Of a DNA stretch of 64,000 bases, positions 23,639 to 35,357 are shown one piece after another. The DNA lies in NCBI GenBank assembly GCA_029339505.1, contig JAQISU010001235.1, positions 39,833,815-39,897,814 of the forward strand, given 5' to 3'. Within the stretch, counting starts at the first letter, position 1, and every line of letters begins with the position of its first letter. A program made the position numbers and the translations under genes. This DNA is from Unio delphinus. Taxonomy: Eukaryota > Mollusca > Bivalvia > Unionida > Unionidae. The notes beneath the pieces are model-generated. The model made no database searches. It saw nothing but the letters and a program-made list of their open reading frames with translations, and was not told the DNA's origin.

Positions 23639-24613
23639 AATCTGCTGAAAAACAAGATTACTTCGTTGACGAAATATTACCTGGTACTCGCGATTTGCAT
23701 TGTTAGTCGCATGAGTAAACAAATATAACAACCCACATTTTCAAATGTTGTAGATTTAAAAAAGAAAAGAAATATTACGCGAAAGTCGTAAACTGGTTGT
23801 AATAAAAAATACCAAAACGAAAGAACGCAAAATTCTCCATATTTATTTATTCCAAGAATAACTTCTGGAGTTTTGTTGTATGACATTTCTACGTTGACAT
23901 GTGTTCAGCTTGATAATTCGGACTGGCCAGATTGCTGGTTTGTACAAAAACTATCTGACGTTCATTTAATATAATTGAATTTACAACATTATTATAAATG
24001 ATTTGGTTGTTGATATCACGTGACTAAATGACTTCCGATATCGTCATTTGAGATTAGTAAAGTCATGCGACTTTTAATGCAAATGGCGAGTATTGGGTCA
24101 CGTTTCATATACGTCGTAGTTTCGTGCCATTTCTGAGAAAATAATTCATTTTCCTATCGATTTCATGCCGGTATGAGTCGATATAACACAAGTTACAATT
24201 TTCTAGGCTCGCTAGTAAGCAAATTTCATATGTCGCTACCGCACGGTAGTGGCAAATTCCAAATTTTCGATATGCAGTTGCAGTGACCCCACACCTCAAT
24301 CTAATTGTCCAAATATGAAAAAGGGAGGGAATTAGCGGAGGAAAATTAGATTTAAAAAAGGGAATGCTATTCGTTTAAACCACATTTTAGTCCAAATTGT
24401 TGAATGTCAAAGCTGAAATGAGAAATTGTTGTCCTTTGTATTTTATATTAAAAAAAATGATTCGAACACAAGTATCAATATCGGTTTGGGACTGGTTTAA
24501 CGAATTACAAGACAACTGCTTGATTTTACAGATACTTCGGTCATTGTTTATACAACAGTATATCATTTTAATTTTTTTTTAAATGACATCTCAAAGCTTT
24601 TGTCAAAATTTAA
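23638..24613. other. Unassigned sequence
   Basis: A CACGTGAC word at 24018 and short frames only. Confidence 0.4.
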
Positions 24614-24730
24614 ATGCTACATGTCTGTGGTATGATGCCCCAGTGCTAGACATCACTATAAACTGCCTCGCTGCAGACATTGTAGCGATATGACTGAATT
24701 TGTTTTTAAAGCTACGGTAAAAATACATGA
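24614..24730 (+). mobile_element. SINE family B, 3' fragment
   Basis: Contains ATGCTACATGTCTGTGGTA, GTGCTAGACATCACTATAAA and the terminal TTTTTAAAGCTACGGTAAAA; everything upstream is missing. Confidence 0.85.
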
Positions 24731-25677
24731 TCATCTTTTCTGACTTCGATGTGTTTTGGAGAGTCTTGAAATGGTAACATCTTTTGATTTGGAAAACGCA
24801 TGTTTTTATAATCTAAACCGTTCTTTAATTCCATTCAGTAACGGTAATATGTGAACATTGAAAACAGTAATTTCATTCTGGAAAACCCTTGCAAATGACC
24901 TGGAAATTTATCTTTAGAAAAAGGTGTGAACCATGTCACTATAACACCCCTGTTTCCATAATCATAAAATAAAATGTTCTTTTCATATCTGTATCCCATG
25001 AGCCAGCATTGGGAAGGTCAAGGTCACTTTAGTGTAAATTTAAGAAGGCTGTTGGAGGCTTCAGTGTAGACGTAACTCTGTATGCCTTAATCACATTTTG
25101 GTTTTCTTTTGTTTTTCCCTATAATCAACTTGAACTCATTTGAGTTTCTTTAACTCTTTTCATTCATTAATTCTTGATTGATTGATTGTTTGTTTGATTG
25201 ATTGATTGATTTATAGGTTATTGTTTCTTCTCTTCGTATCGAGCCTTCTGGACATTAAATAATCGACATAAGCAGCACACGGGCATTATAATTTTGTTGG
25301 AAATATTTTAATCACGTTGACACCATTGTGTATGACCGCCGGTACGTCAGTTAATCTGTCCGTCCGTCCATACTCAAGATTAACCTCAATGCTAATGTTT
25401 CTCACCCACCCTTACCCACTCCCCGTTTTATATCAGTAAGATTATAAGCTGCATTTTTCATATTTGGAATATAGCTCGAGGTGTAGATGTGATATTTTTC
25501 TATAGATAACCAGATTGCGTTCTCCATTAAAATTTTTCTGTACCATTTTTAAAAAAAATCAGAAATATGCTATTATTGCTGGCACTCAGATACCAGTATT
25601 CCAATTACTTTGAAAAATAACCACGACAAGAAAAGCGTCAGTAAATTTAGATAAATTTTTGCATTAAAAGAAGTCCT
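24731..25677. other. Unassigned sequence
   Basis: Contains a short (GATT)n run near 25175-25210; otherwise nothing recognised. Confidence 0.4.
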
Positions 25678-26010
25678 TGGGTTAGGTTAGAGGTCATTCA
25701 GAATAGAAATATATTGGGTTAGGTTAGAGGTCATTGAGCATAGAAATATATTGGGTTAGGTTAGAGGTCATTCAGGGTAGAAATATATTGGGTTAGGTTA
25801 GAGATCATTCAGAGTAGAACTATTTTGGGTTAGGTTAGAGGTCATTCAAGGTAGAACTATATTGGGTTAGGTTAGAGGTCATTCAGGGTAGAAATATATT
25901 GGGTTAGGTTAGAGGTCATTCAGGGTAGAAATATATTGGGTAAGGTTAGAGATCATTCAGAGTAGAACTATTTTGGGTTAGGTTAGAGGTCATTCGGTAG
26001 AAATATATTA
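25678..26010. repeat. 37-bp minisatellite with telomere-like GGGTTAGGTTAG
   Basis: Nine units of TTGGGTTAGGTTAGAGGTCA followed by TTCAGGGTAGAAATATA. Variant pairs (GAGATC, AACTATTTT) recur several units apart, showing that blocks larger than one unit were duplicated. Confidence 0.95.
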
Positions 26011-27030
26011 TGTTTATTCATATTTTTCTTTAAAATTATTTAAGCCAAAAATGCAGCAAAAGTAGATGAAGTTGTATATAACACTTAAAATCTGCATTAT
26101 TTACACATGTAACGGTCAAAATTCCGTATATTTCGAGACTGTTTATTCCGAATGAACTATGGCCATTGGAGCCCATTAGTGCGTAAAAAAAAAACTTTTG
26201 CGAATGATGCGTAAATCAACTACGCACAACTATTGTAAACCACACAAAAAAAAGAAACAAAACTTTTTGCCAGTTTTAAAATAAAGCACTTGAAGCACAG
26301 AGACGATAGTGTATGTTAATTTTTGTTGCATGGATGCACCTCGAGTACAGCAACCAGTGATATGGTCAGTTTGCTTTAGAGCGAGTAACAAACAGTACAC
26401 ATGGTGTAAATATATTGACAGTAGGAACCACTCGTTCAATTTCAATCGTGCGTGTGTGTTTGGGACGAATACAAGGGCTATTTTCATAAAGTCTCCTGTT
26501 CCCAAAAAGAAAGTTTGAAACAAATTCTTTTACTCTGATTCTTTGATAAAGATTTTATTCTCTTCATCGTTTTTGTTTGAAAAAAAATATCCTGTGATTC
26601 AAAAACTAACAAATATCCTAGCGGGAGAGAAAATGTCCCCCCCCCCTACCAATTAATATTGTCAGATTGTCACAATCATTCAAGGTATAGTTTCTCGTAA
26701 GACGTCATAATATAATGTTATATTTCCGTCATGTACTGTCACTTCATGTTTCGTTTCTTTTCAGCAAATAGTCATATGTGACATAATGTTTCCGCGTACA
26801 GATGTAATTCACTTCCGTTCAAATGGAAAAACCTTTTCTACTCAAGTTGAAAAGCTCGCTTTTTGTAGGACAAATGAAAGCAATAAAATATGAAAAGTTA
26901 AAACAATAAATAATGACAAGTTAAACCATTAAGACAAATCATTTTTATATTAAAAAAGTAAAGTTCATATACGTACGCGAAGATATAAGAGTTATGAATT
27001 GGTTGACAATTGGGCAGATCCTCCGTGAGA

Positions 27031-27033
<3 letters not shown>
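26011..27033. other. Unassigned sequence
   Basis: Overlapping frames of 97 codons (-) and 69 codons (+) at 26230-26523 without motifs, and a run of 10-11 C near 26637. Confidence 0.4.

Positions 27034-27118
<85 letters not shown>
27034..27118. repeat. (TA)n microsatellite
   Basis: Pure TA repeat of about 85 bp. Confidence 0.97.
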
Positions 27119-27121
<3 letters not shown>

Positions 27122-28862
27122 TTATTAAAATGTGCAATTTTCTGCATGCACATCTTTACGGAACACACTTGCGTACGATTCAGACACTTACAGGTATTTA
27201 GTAATAATTATTTCGAAATTCAAAATGCCCAGAGGGCAAAGGGTTGTGCTGGTTCACCTGGATTTATAGGTCACCCAACATAGGATCTGAGTCGACAAAT
27301 ATCATGTACTTATCGCCAAATGAACCCTTCAGCCGATGGTAGCTTAACAGACGTGATAATACCGGTGAGTGTATAAAATGTATACCGATGTATGCAGACA
27401 AGATTGGCTACATATGTTTACAGGTTTTAATAAATATGCGATATCAGCCCTTAAATCAGCAGTTAATATCATATGTCATTGGGGCTGATTTATCGACATA
27501 CTGTCATGCTCATTTGAAGCAATATGGTCCAAATTCATGGAGTAAATGCATGAAGTAATTACTAAAAAGGGAAACATAAACCTGAATTGATTTCAGCAAA
27601 CCAGTACATGCATTATAATCTATTTATCTTCCAAAGAACTGGTAGCTTGAAGTACAAGATTAATAGTGGTACAACTATATTTAACTCTTAAGTTTCTGGC
27701 CAACGCACCAGTGTGCCTATGACCGATTTAAACATTATCTTTACCTCGGCGATACAAAGAATCTTGTGGATTTGAGAGTTTGTAGCTTGAAGTTCAAGGA
27801 CAATATTATTGAAGATTTTGTCGCTTCATTTAATTTCCGGATAAACATCAGTTTGTTTTTTAGGGTTGGGGTGGGTGGGATGGATTTGGCTGGGAGTAAT
27901 CATCGAGTAATCATCGAGCTGAAATACAATTGAATGTCCTTCCCTATCCAATGTAAATTGCTTTTGTCTAAGTTACTATGGGCGTAAGGACCCAGGGGAG
28001 TGGATGTGTACATAAAGGAACCATATGAGTTTATGTCCAACTCAAGTCATATGTCTTTCAATTAGTAGAAATTATACACTGTAATTAATTTCCGATGACA
28101 GCAGTACTTCATGTAAAATTATTTAATTGGCTCTCACCAAAGCATGCAAATAATGTTGGTTTTGTATGTGTCACTAAAGGCAGAAAATGACAAATTGAAA
28201 GCGTTTCGAAACAATTTTAATGCAATCCCAGTATCTTAGAGAACCTTTATCTAAAAATCATTGTTTTCATTAATTTAGTCTATAGTGGTTCCAGAGTTAC
28301 AAATTGGTAATCGTAACTTTACAACTACACCTTTAGGGAGTTAATCTCCACTCCAGATCGTGACCTCATAACTTTGCTGAAGGTTTTAAAACAAACATAA
28401 TAAATAAAGTGTTCTATTGCCGTTTGCTGACTATTTATGTTTTTTGTTGTTGTTGCAATTATAATAATGATATCTAGGTATTCCTGTCGGTTAGAATTAA
28501 TTAGTGTGTATCGTTTACTCTTCTTTTCGGAGTCATATGACCAAAATACATAATATAATTAATGGAAAACCTGGATGGGCACATCAAACGTTACATACTC
28601 CATTACCCTATTCCACCTATACAGAGATACAATGGTAAAAGCATAAACTGTTCCAGTACGAATGGTATCAACTTTTTCAGTTTCTTTTGATTAAGCTCTA
28701 AGTACGTTAAAATGGTTAAAAGAAATATACTGCAGTAAAATTTTACTTAAAAGACTCTGCCTAGACCTACATAAATTAAGATTAATTTTATTTGACTGCA
28801 GTTTTCGAAAAGCATCGGTTCTGCGACAGTTGAATTTCTTATTTTGGCTACTTTCTATACAT
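27119..28862. other. Unassigned AT-rich sequence
   Basis: No ORF of note, no repeat family recognised. Confidence 0.4.
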
Positions 28863-29135
28863 ATAGCTAATTACCAGCTTCTGTACATATCAACTTACTT
28901 CTGTACATATCAGCTAATTACCAGCTTTCTGTATATATCTATTTGCCAGCTTTCTGTACATATGTTATTTCTGTACATATCAGCTAATTACCACCTTTCT
29001 GTACATATCAGCTAATTACCACCTTTCTGTACATATCAGCTAATTACCACCTTTCTGTACATATCAGCTAATTGCCATCTTTCTGTACATATCAGCTAAT
29101 TGCCAGCTTTCTCCATATATCAGCTAAATGTCAGC
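28863..29135. repeat. 28-bp minisatellite
   Basis: About nine units of CTGTACATATCAGCTAATTA followed by CCACCTTT, most regular from 28975 to 29095. Confidence 0.93.
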
Positions 29136-29273
29136 TTTATATGACCAACTCAGTAAGGAACACAGTGGGGTGGATTTTGTTGTCTAAGTTGATTTGCCGT
29201 AGAATGTGGGAGCTGAAAGACTGGCTTTCCTCAGGAACCTACCTGACAAATGCATACGGCTTTAGTTGGACTC

Positions 29274-29592
29274 AGTTCTAATTATTCACCTTTATTTTAC
29301 TTTTGAAATGTAATTATTGGTACAACGGCAGTAACTTGCTGATAATCTCATTTGGAATTGCAAGTTTTCATCCGCCCGTTGGAAATTCAGACAGATGATG
29401 TTATTACCACATACTGCGATGTTTATGTTGGACACCGTTCTAATTAGTCACCATTATTATACATTTGAAAGGTAATTATTGGTACAACGCCAGTAATTTG
29501 CTGATAATTTTACTTGAAATTGCAAGCTTTCATCTGCCCGTCAGAATTTCAGGCACATGATGTTATTACCACATACCGCGATGTTTATTAGT
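29274..29592. repeat. Tandem duplication of about 163 bp
   Basis: Two diverged copies begin GTTCTAATTA at 29274 and 29437 and share TAATTATTGGTACAACG and ATGATGTTATTACCACATAC. Confidence 0.9.
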
Positions 29593-29780
29593 TCAAGGGA
29601 AAATGTATATTTAGGTAAGCTGAGAATATACGGGATGATATGCCATTTAATGACAAGTCCAAATATACATTTATATTATTCGTTGAATAAAGAAGTATGC
29701 TAGTTTTTTTTATAAATTCATCCAATTGGCGCCTTGACACTACGAAGTCTTTCAGTCTATATAGAACACTTGCTTATTAA

Positions 29781-30053
29781 ACAGTAATCACTGGCATCGA
29801 TACATTATGATGTCTTTAATTTTATTTGAAAGATATGTTTTGTAAACCGGCAATCACTGGCATCGATACACGACGATGTCTTCTATATGAAAGATATGTT
29901 TTGTAAAACAGTAATCACTGGCATCGATACACGACGATGTCTTCTATATGAAAGATATGTTTTGTAAAACAGTAATCACTGGCATCGATAAACTAAGATG
30001 TCTTTAATTCTGTATGAAATATGTTTTGTTAACCGGTAATCACTAGCATCGAA
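29781..30053. repeat. Five units of about 61-66 bp upstream of the sterol reductase
   Basis: Each unit carries AATCACTGGCATCGATA and ATGAAAGATATGTTTTGTAA. The last unit (about 30031) is partial and diverged. The array ends about 400 bp before the coding region. Confidence 0.92.
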
Positions 30054-30440
30054 TAGAATCGAGGAGATTCTATTGGGTGCGAAGGAAACCAACTGTAAAA
30101 CGAAAATGTCACCAGGCAATATAACTAAATTATGATATCTATAACTTGTTATGTGAATTCAAAACAGCTTTTCGCACGCAGAAATTGAATTGTTTTAAAA
30201 TCCCTATTTTCAAATATTCATGTAGCAGTGGTTATATCGTTTTTCGCACAAGTTTGGCTCGAAATATGTTTCCGCTGTTTGTTATATAGATTCATTGTAA
30301 TGAAATGAAGTAGATATTATCAGTGGGATGAAAAGGCTTTCAAATTATAGTTAAAATGAAACGATATACATGACACGAATTATTTGATATTTAAAACATA
30401 ATATATTAATATTGAATGCCAAATTGATAGCTTGTATATG

Positions 30441-30457
30441 GTTTTGCTTCTTTCCAG
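30441..30457 (+). promoter_or_regulatory. Probable 3' splice site before the sterol reductase start codon
   Basis: A pyrimidine-rich run, GTTTTGCTTCTTTCCAG, ends in AG at 30456-30457, with ATTCAAA then ATG directly after it. This fits an intron whose acceptor lies 7 nt upstream of the start codon, with a non-coding first exon further upstream. The first exon was not located. Confidence 0.6.
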
Positions 30458-30464
30458 ATTCAAA

Positions 30465-31928
30465 ATGGCGGCAAAGCGTGTTGTAGCCCTAGGATCACAT
30501 AATGGGAGTGGTGTAGGGGTCAGTGATGTTACAACAAAGATGACTAGTCAGGACGTCCTTGCAAATAGCTTCAGTCGTTACAAAGAAGGATACGAAACGA
30601 TTGAAAAAAGCGAGTTTGGTCAACTTTTCCGAAAGTTCTTCCATTACGTATTGTTTCCATTGAGTATCCTCGTCCTCATGCCAAACCTGGTGATGCTTCT
30701 ATGGTACGCCATGTCCAGATGTGGTGGAAGTTATTCACACCTTTTGTCTCGTTTCTACGATCGATCCATCATTGATGTGTTGCTGGAAGTTTGGAGTTCT
30801 GTTCCAATATGTAGCCCATTTTCTATCGGTGTCATAGGCGGGTACTTTGCTTGGGCCCTATTCTGGATGAAGGTTTTGCCAGGGAGGCGCGTAGAAGGCC
30901 CCATCACTCCAAACGGAAACATTCCGTTGTACAAAGATAACGGATTCCTACATTACACGGTCACCATGGTGGGATTCATTGTACTGACAGCCATCTTGAA
31001 ATGCTTCGACATGTCGCCCAGTATTGTGTACGACCGATTAGGGGAACTCCTTGCCACGATGATCATATTTAGCATATTTTTCTGTTTTTTCTTGTATCTC
31101 AAAGGACTCTATGCACCTTCCTCCACTGATTGTGGAAAATCTGGTTACTTCATCTTTGACTATTATTGGGGCACTGAGCTCTATCCTCGTGTATTTGGAA
31201 TAGACATAAAGGTATTTACTAACTGTCGATTTGGAATGACGGTATGGCCTCTTCTTGTATGCTGTTACGCTATCAAGAGTTACGAACTCTATGGCTTGGT
31301 GGACAGCATGTTCGTTTCGACTGTATTACAGCTAGTTTACATCACAAAGTTCTTCATCTGGGAGGCCGGATATATGCAGTCACTAGATATTATATTGGAT
31401 AGAGCCGGATTTTACATTTGTTGGGGATGTCTTTGTTATCTACCCGCCTTATACCCGGCTACAAGCTTTTTTCTAGTCGAACATCCGGTAGTTCTTGGAA
31501 ACTTTTGGGCCTCGATTATGTTTGGTTTTGGAATAGGTTCCATTGCAATCAACTATCTGGCGGATGCCCAGAGACAAATGGTACGCGGAGCAAATGGAGA
31601 ATGCTTAGTTTGGGGCCGGAAACCAGAGATCATTCGTGCCAAGTATAGGCTAGCAAGCGGGGAAATCAAAGAGAGTATCTTGCTCGCCTCTGGTTGGTGG
31701 GGACTCTCCCGCCACTTTCATTATGTACCGGAAATTTTGCTAGCGTTTTGGTGGTCCGTTCCCGCACTTTTTACTTATATGATGCCCTACACTTATGTAA
31801 TTTTCCTAACCATTCTTCTGATTCACAGGAGCTACAGAGATGATCACAAATGTGGAAAGAAATATGGGGAATTTTGGCACGAGTACCGCAGACGTGTTCC
31901 GCATAGAATTGTACCATACTTTTTCTAG
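30465..31928 (+). CDS. DHCR7-like: 7-dehydrocholesterol reductase-like sterol reductase (ERG4/ERG24 family)
   Basis: The 487-residue protein is close in length to animal DHCR7. That family reduces the C7-C8 double bond of 7-dehydrocholesterol with NADPH in the ER membrane, the last step to cholesterol. Visible: many hydrophobic segments (roughly 61-82, 116-137, 163-180, 195-216, 285-298, 313-335, 343-366, 423-455); family signature 1 at residues 227-242 (G227, F231-D232, G236, P241-R242); LVWGRKP at 381-387; SGWWG at 409-413; and signature 2 at 451-474 (HR, RDDHKC, KYG, W471). I start at ATG 30465 because a pyrimidine tract and CAG end at 30457, so the in-frame ATG at 30438 probably lies in an intron. 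The coding region is uninterrupted, unlike vertebrate DHCR7. The central region is divergent: W320-G321 is followed by C322 where relatives have Asp. Family membership is firm; the exact substrate is not. Confidence 0.9.
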   Translation: MAAKRVVALGSHNGSGVGVSDVTTKMTSQDVLANSFSRYKEGYETIEKSEFGQLFRKFFHYVLFPLSILVLMPNLVMLLWYAMSRCGGSYSHLLSRFYDRSIIDVLLEVWSSVPICSPFSIGVIGGYFAWALFWMKVLPGRRVEGPITPNGNIPLYKDNGFLHYTVTMVGFIVLTAILKCFDMSPSIVYDRLGELLATMIIFSIFFCFFLYLKGLYAPSSTDCGKSGYFIFDYYWGTELYPRVFGIDIKVFTNCRFGMTVWPLLVCCYAIKSYELYGLVDSMFVSTVLQLVYITKFFIWEAGYMQSLDIILDRAGFYICWGCLCYLPALYPATSFFLVEHPVVLGNFWASIMFGFGIGSIAINYLADAQRQMVRGANGECLVWGRKPEIIRAKYRLASGEIKESILLASGWWGLSRHFHYVPEILLAFWWSVPALFTYMMPYTYVIFLTILLIHRSYRDDHKCGKKYGEFWHEYRRRVPHRIVPYFF

Positions 31929-32477
31929 GTACCAATTGTATAACATTGTAGTCTTGTCTCAACTTTGCAAGTTTGTAATTTAATATAATATGGAGCTGTA
32001 ATGTAGATGCCTTTCATGACCGTACTTATACTAACAATGAAGAAAGAAAAAATATCCGAATATTCAGATGATGTATAATCAATTTAACATGGAATCACCT
32101 AAAATGCCGATTCGAGTGTAAAGTTCGCAATAATATTTTACAACATATGGAGACGTGAAAACACTATTAATATGTTGGGATTTCGTGATACTGTTGGCTT
32201 TCATTTAATTCAGCTGACCATCTGTCAGCAATTCCTTGCTAGCACTCTGCAGTCCATTTTTGCGATCCGACTTCAATCTAAATATGAATTAGGATTTATA
32301 TTATCACAATCTTGGACGCTTTTGATGACGAGCAAGATCTTTGCATACAAATAAGGTGATCTTGCATCTGATTGGTTAACATTTGTATCACTCTATCGGC
32401 CTCATTTATGTTCCGATTTTGATGAAAATTGGCGCATTTGTTTATATCATAGGGTCTTGAACGCGTATGATAATAAA
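31929..32477 (+). other. Probable 3' UTR of the sterol reductase
   Basis: AT-rich sequence follows the TAG stop. The first AATAAA I see is at 32472-32477, about 545 nt after the stop, and another is at 32688-32693. A cleavage site cannot be fixed from sequence alone. The last 200 nt run into an old repeat. Confidence 0.3.
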
Positions 32478-33070
32478 AATATATCCATGCATATTAATGC
32501 TATGATTCTGATCCGAGTTTGATGAACTTTCATATATTGTATTATCTCAGTAATGAGAGAGATACACTCATTCTAATCATGCGATCTGTCATCGGATTGG
32601 TTGAGCTGGTTGCGCCCCTTAATACTACATTTCTGATCTGATTTTTAGCAAAATGTATTTGTATAATCTTGGATTGATTCAACAATGAATAAACTTCAAA
32701 CATACTAATGGTGTCATCCTAGATCTTATTGGATGAAGATGTTACCACTCTGGAAGCCATATATCCATTTTAATGAAACATGTCATGTATCCTTACATCC
32801 TCCAAATCTTGGACTCGGTACTAGCGCGCGCCATTTCTATTGTTTAAGTGATCTTGCGTATGAATTTCTGAGTATATAACCACTGTCCAAGCAGTTATTC
32901 TCATCCGATTTTGATTGAGTTTGGAATATGGACTGATGTCATGAAAATCTTTTTTGAAAGTATGTCAGAGGTGATTTTTTGCTATGGATTGGTCGACATT
33001 GTCACCACTCATGCTGCTATATTTTTCAGTTTTTTGGAATTAGTTACTATTAAGATCTGGGTTACAGTAT
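32270..33070. repeat. Old satellite-like repeat, units roughly 150-180 bp
   Basis: A set of words recurs in order: GATCTTGCATCTGATTGGTT, CACCACTC, ATCCGATTTTGATGA, and AATCTTGGAC. Copies can be followed from about 32309, 32580, 32725, 32850 and 32965. Units are much diverged. Confidence 0.5.
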
Positions 33071-34954
33071 AGTTACATAGGATGTTTGTTACAATACACC
33101 ATGGACCTGATTGGTGTAATTGTCAGCTATTAGGTAAATCTGGTAAGCGATATCATATCAGATTGGGTCTCTTGTTTGATCCAGCTGAAAACTTAATAAC
33201 CCCAGACCTATCGTCGCATAATGCGCGGACAGACAAGTTTATATATAGTAGGTGTATTTTTACCCTATGGTAAGTTAAGTATATTATTCATTGCGATCAG
33301 TTATCAAATAAATACACGAACTATATGCAATTGGTATTCTTGAAATCCGAACGTTATTCCTTGGCAGCGAAAGAAAATTGCCTCTGGTTATTATTACAAA
33401 AAACGTGCCAGTATATTATCTATATTTAAACTCAAAATTCTAACAGTAGTGAGATATTTTATTTGTCGTTTTTATTATTTATTTGTTGTATTATAAATTC
33501 TTTGCTTTAGTTTTGACTAATGTGTAGTTTTTGATCTGATTGACCATGAACACAGCTATTATTTACATCTATAATATGTTCCCAAGTTTTAATTGTTCGT
33601 GTCACGGTATAATATAAAATTGAAATTATTGTTCAAGATCCGTATGCATGACATTGGAAATACACTATAAAAATGAATTTATTTTAAGGTGCTCATAACA
33701 CGGTGCAGTTAGATTACTTTTATTTCGTAAAATACAAATACATATCAAATTAATTTGATTGCACTTAACTTGTTTGAACAAATTATAATAATATGAATGT
33801 AGTTTTACTTTCCAAGGAAATACATTGCTTGCATTGTTTATGTTAGTTTGGAAACGGCGTGTTTAATTAAGTAGCTGATTTTTCTTGCATGATTGTAATA
33901 ACTATATAACTGTAATAACTGTAATAACTATGTAACAAGGCAAACAAAATTGAAAAGACGATTGCACATCGCTGTGCAAAGAAGACGGAAGAACGAAAAC
34001 TTTAACCAACTGTAAATTGTGAAGACACCTTTTTTGCCACAGGTTACCAACTAGAATTTGACTTGCTTGTTTGGATCCATTAAGCATGGATATGTTTAGC
34101 TGTCTTGGACTGGCGTACACCAAATTAATTGATTGGTTTTCCCGAATTTCCTTTCAGATTCTGTGTCTGATTATTCTGGTTGATTGCAAACAATTCAGTC
34201 TTTTATTCGACCAGCCTTCCAGGATAAATAGAAGGTTGAAGGATGAACTTATATGAGGAATACACTACAACATAATCTGTTCTCCTACTTTACTTGTTAT
34301 AAATGTGTTACAAATATCATACGAACTATTTTATGATGAATACGTTATAATATTCCTTACTTCAACAATGTTACGATTTATAAGCATAGCTTGTTTGTCG
34401 TGGTCAGCAGGTTGTTTGACAAACCTGCGACAAGAATCAATTTCATTGGTCTGGTTGGTATTTGTGGGCGGAGTTTTCAATAGGTCAGTTGATAATTAAA
34501 TTTTTTTATATTTGTAACTTTCTGTCTTTAATTGGGAATACAAATCATGCACGCACCTTAAAAACAAGATGGTTGCGAGTAACGCACAAATGTTTATACA
34601 TGCTTTTTATGTAAAATGTGTTTGTTCGTTGTAGAAGATAGGTCAGATGCATGTTTTAATAAAATGTTTTTTTATTCGGTGCTGTCAAACATTTAATGCA
34701 TATACGAGTGTTACTAGTCAATAGTAATTCTGTATAACTTAATGAAATGTTACATCATTGGCCAAATTCTTGTCTTATTTTTTTATTATTGATTTTGTTT
34801 TAGTTTGCACTTAGACAATTTTTGTTACTAAGAATTAAAAATACTCAATTGTGTTTTATGATGATTATACAATGTATGATTCAAAAGGATAAAGCCAAAA
34901 TCAGAAAACTTCGAAACTTTTTGTTTTGTCATTTGTTCAGGAAATCTATGCTTT
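33071..34954. other. Unassigned AT-rich sequence
   Basis: Only short frames (60-73 codons), with no splice-bounded exon and no repeat seen. Confidence 0.4.
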
Positions 34955-35357
34955 TATATATCGCTCTATCTTTCTATTTGATCTATCACTCTGTCTTTTT
35001 ATTCAATCTATCACTATCTTTCTATTCAATCTATCACTCTATCGTTCTATTCAATCTATCACTACCTTTCTATTCAATATATCGCTGTCTTTTTATTCAA
35101 TCTTTCTTTTCAATCTATCACTCTATCTTTCTATTCAATCTTTCAATCTCTATTCATTCTATCACTATCTTTCTATTCATTCTATCACTCCATCTTTCTA
35201 TTCATTCTATCACTCCATCTTTCTATTCATTCTATCACTATCTTTCTGTTCATTATATCACTCTATCTTTCTAGTCAATATATCACTCCATCTTTCTGTT
35301 CAATCTATCACTATCTTTCTATTCAATCTATCACTCCATCTTTCTATTCAATCTATG
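34955..35357. repeat. Pyrimidine-rich minisatellite, about 24-27-bp units
   Basis: About 15 units of CTATCTTTCTATTCAATCTA with TCACT, in two main variants (ATTCAATC and ATTCATTC). Confidence 0.93.

Noticed and set aside
30432..30464. Upstream start of the sterol reductase (TTG 30432 or ATG 30438)
   Set aside because: These lie before a likely splice acceptor and add residues that no family member has; ATG 30465 fits better.
31418..31648. 76-codon frame inside the sterol reductase
   Set aside because: Out-of-frame shadow of the real coding region.
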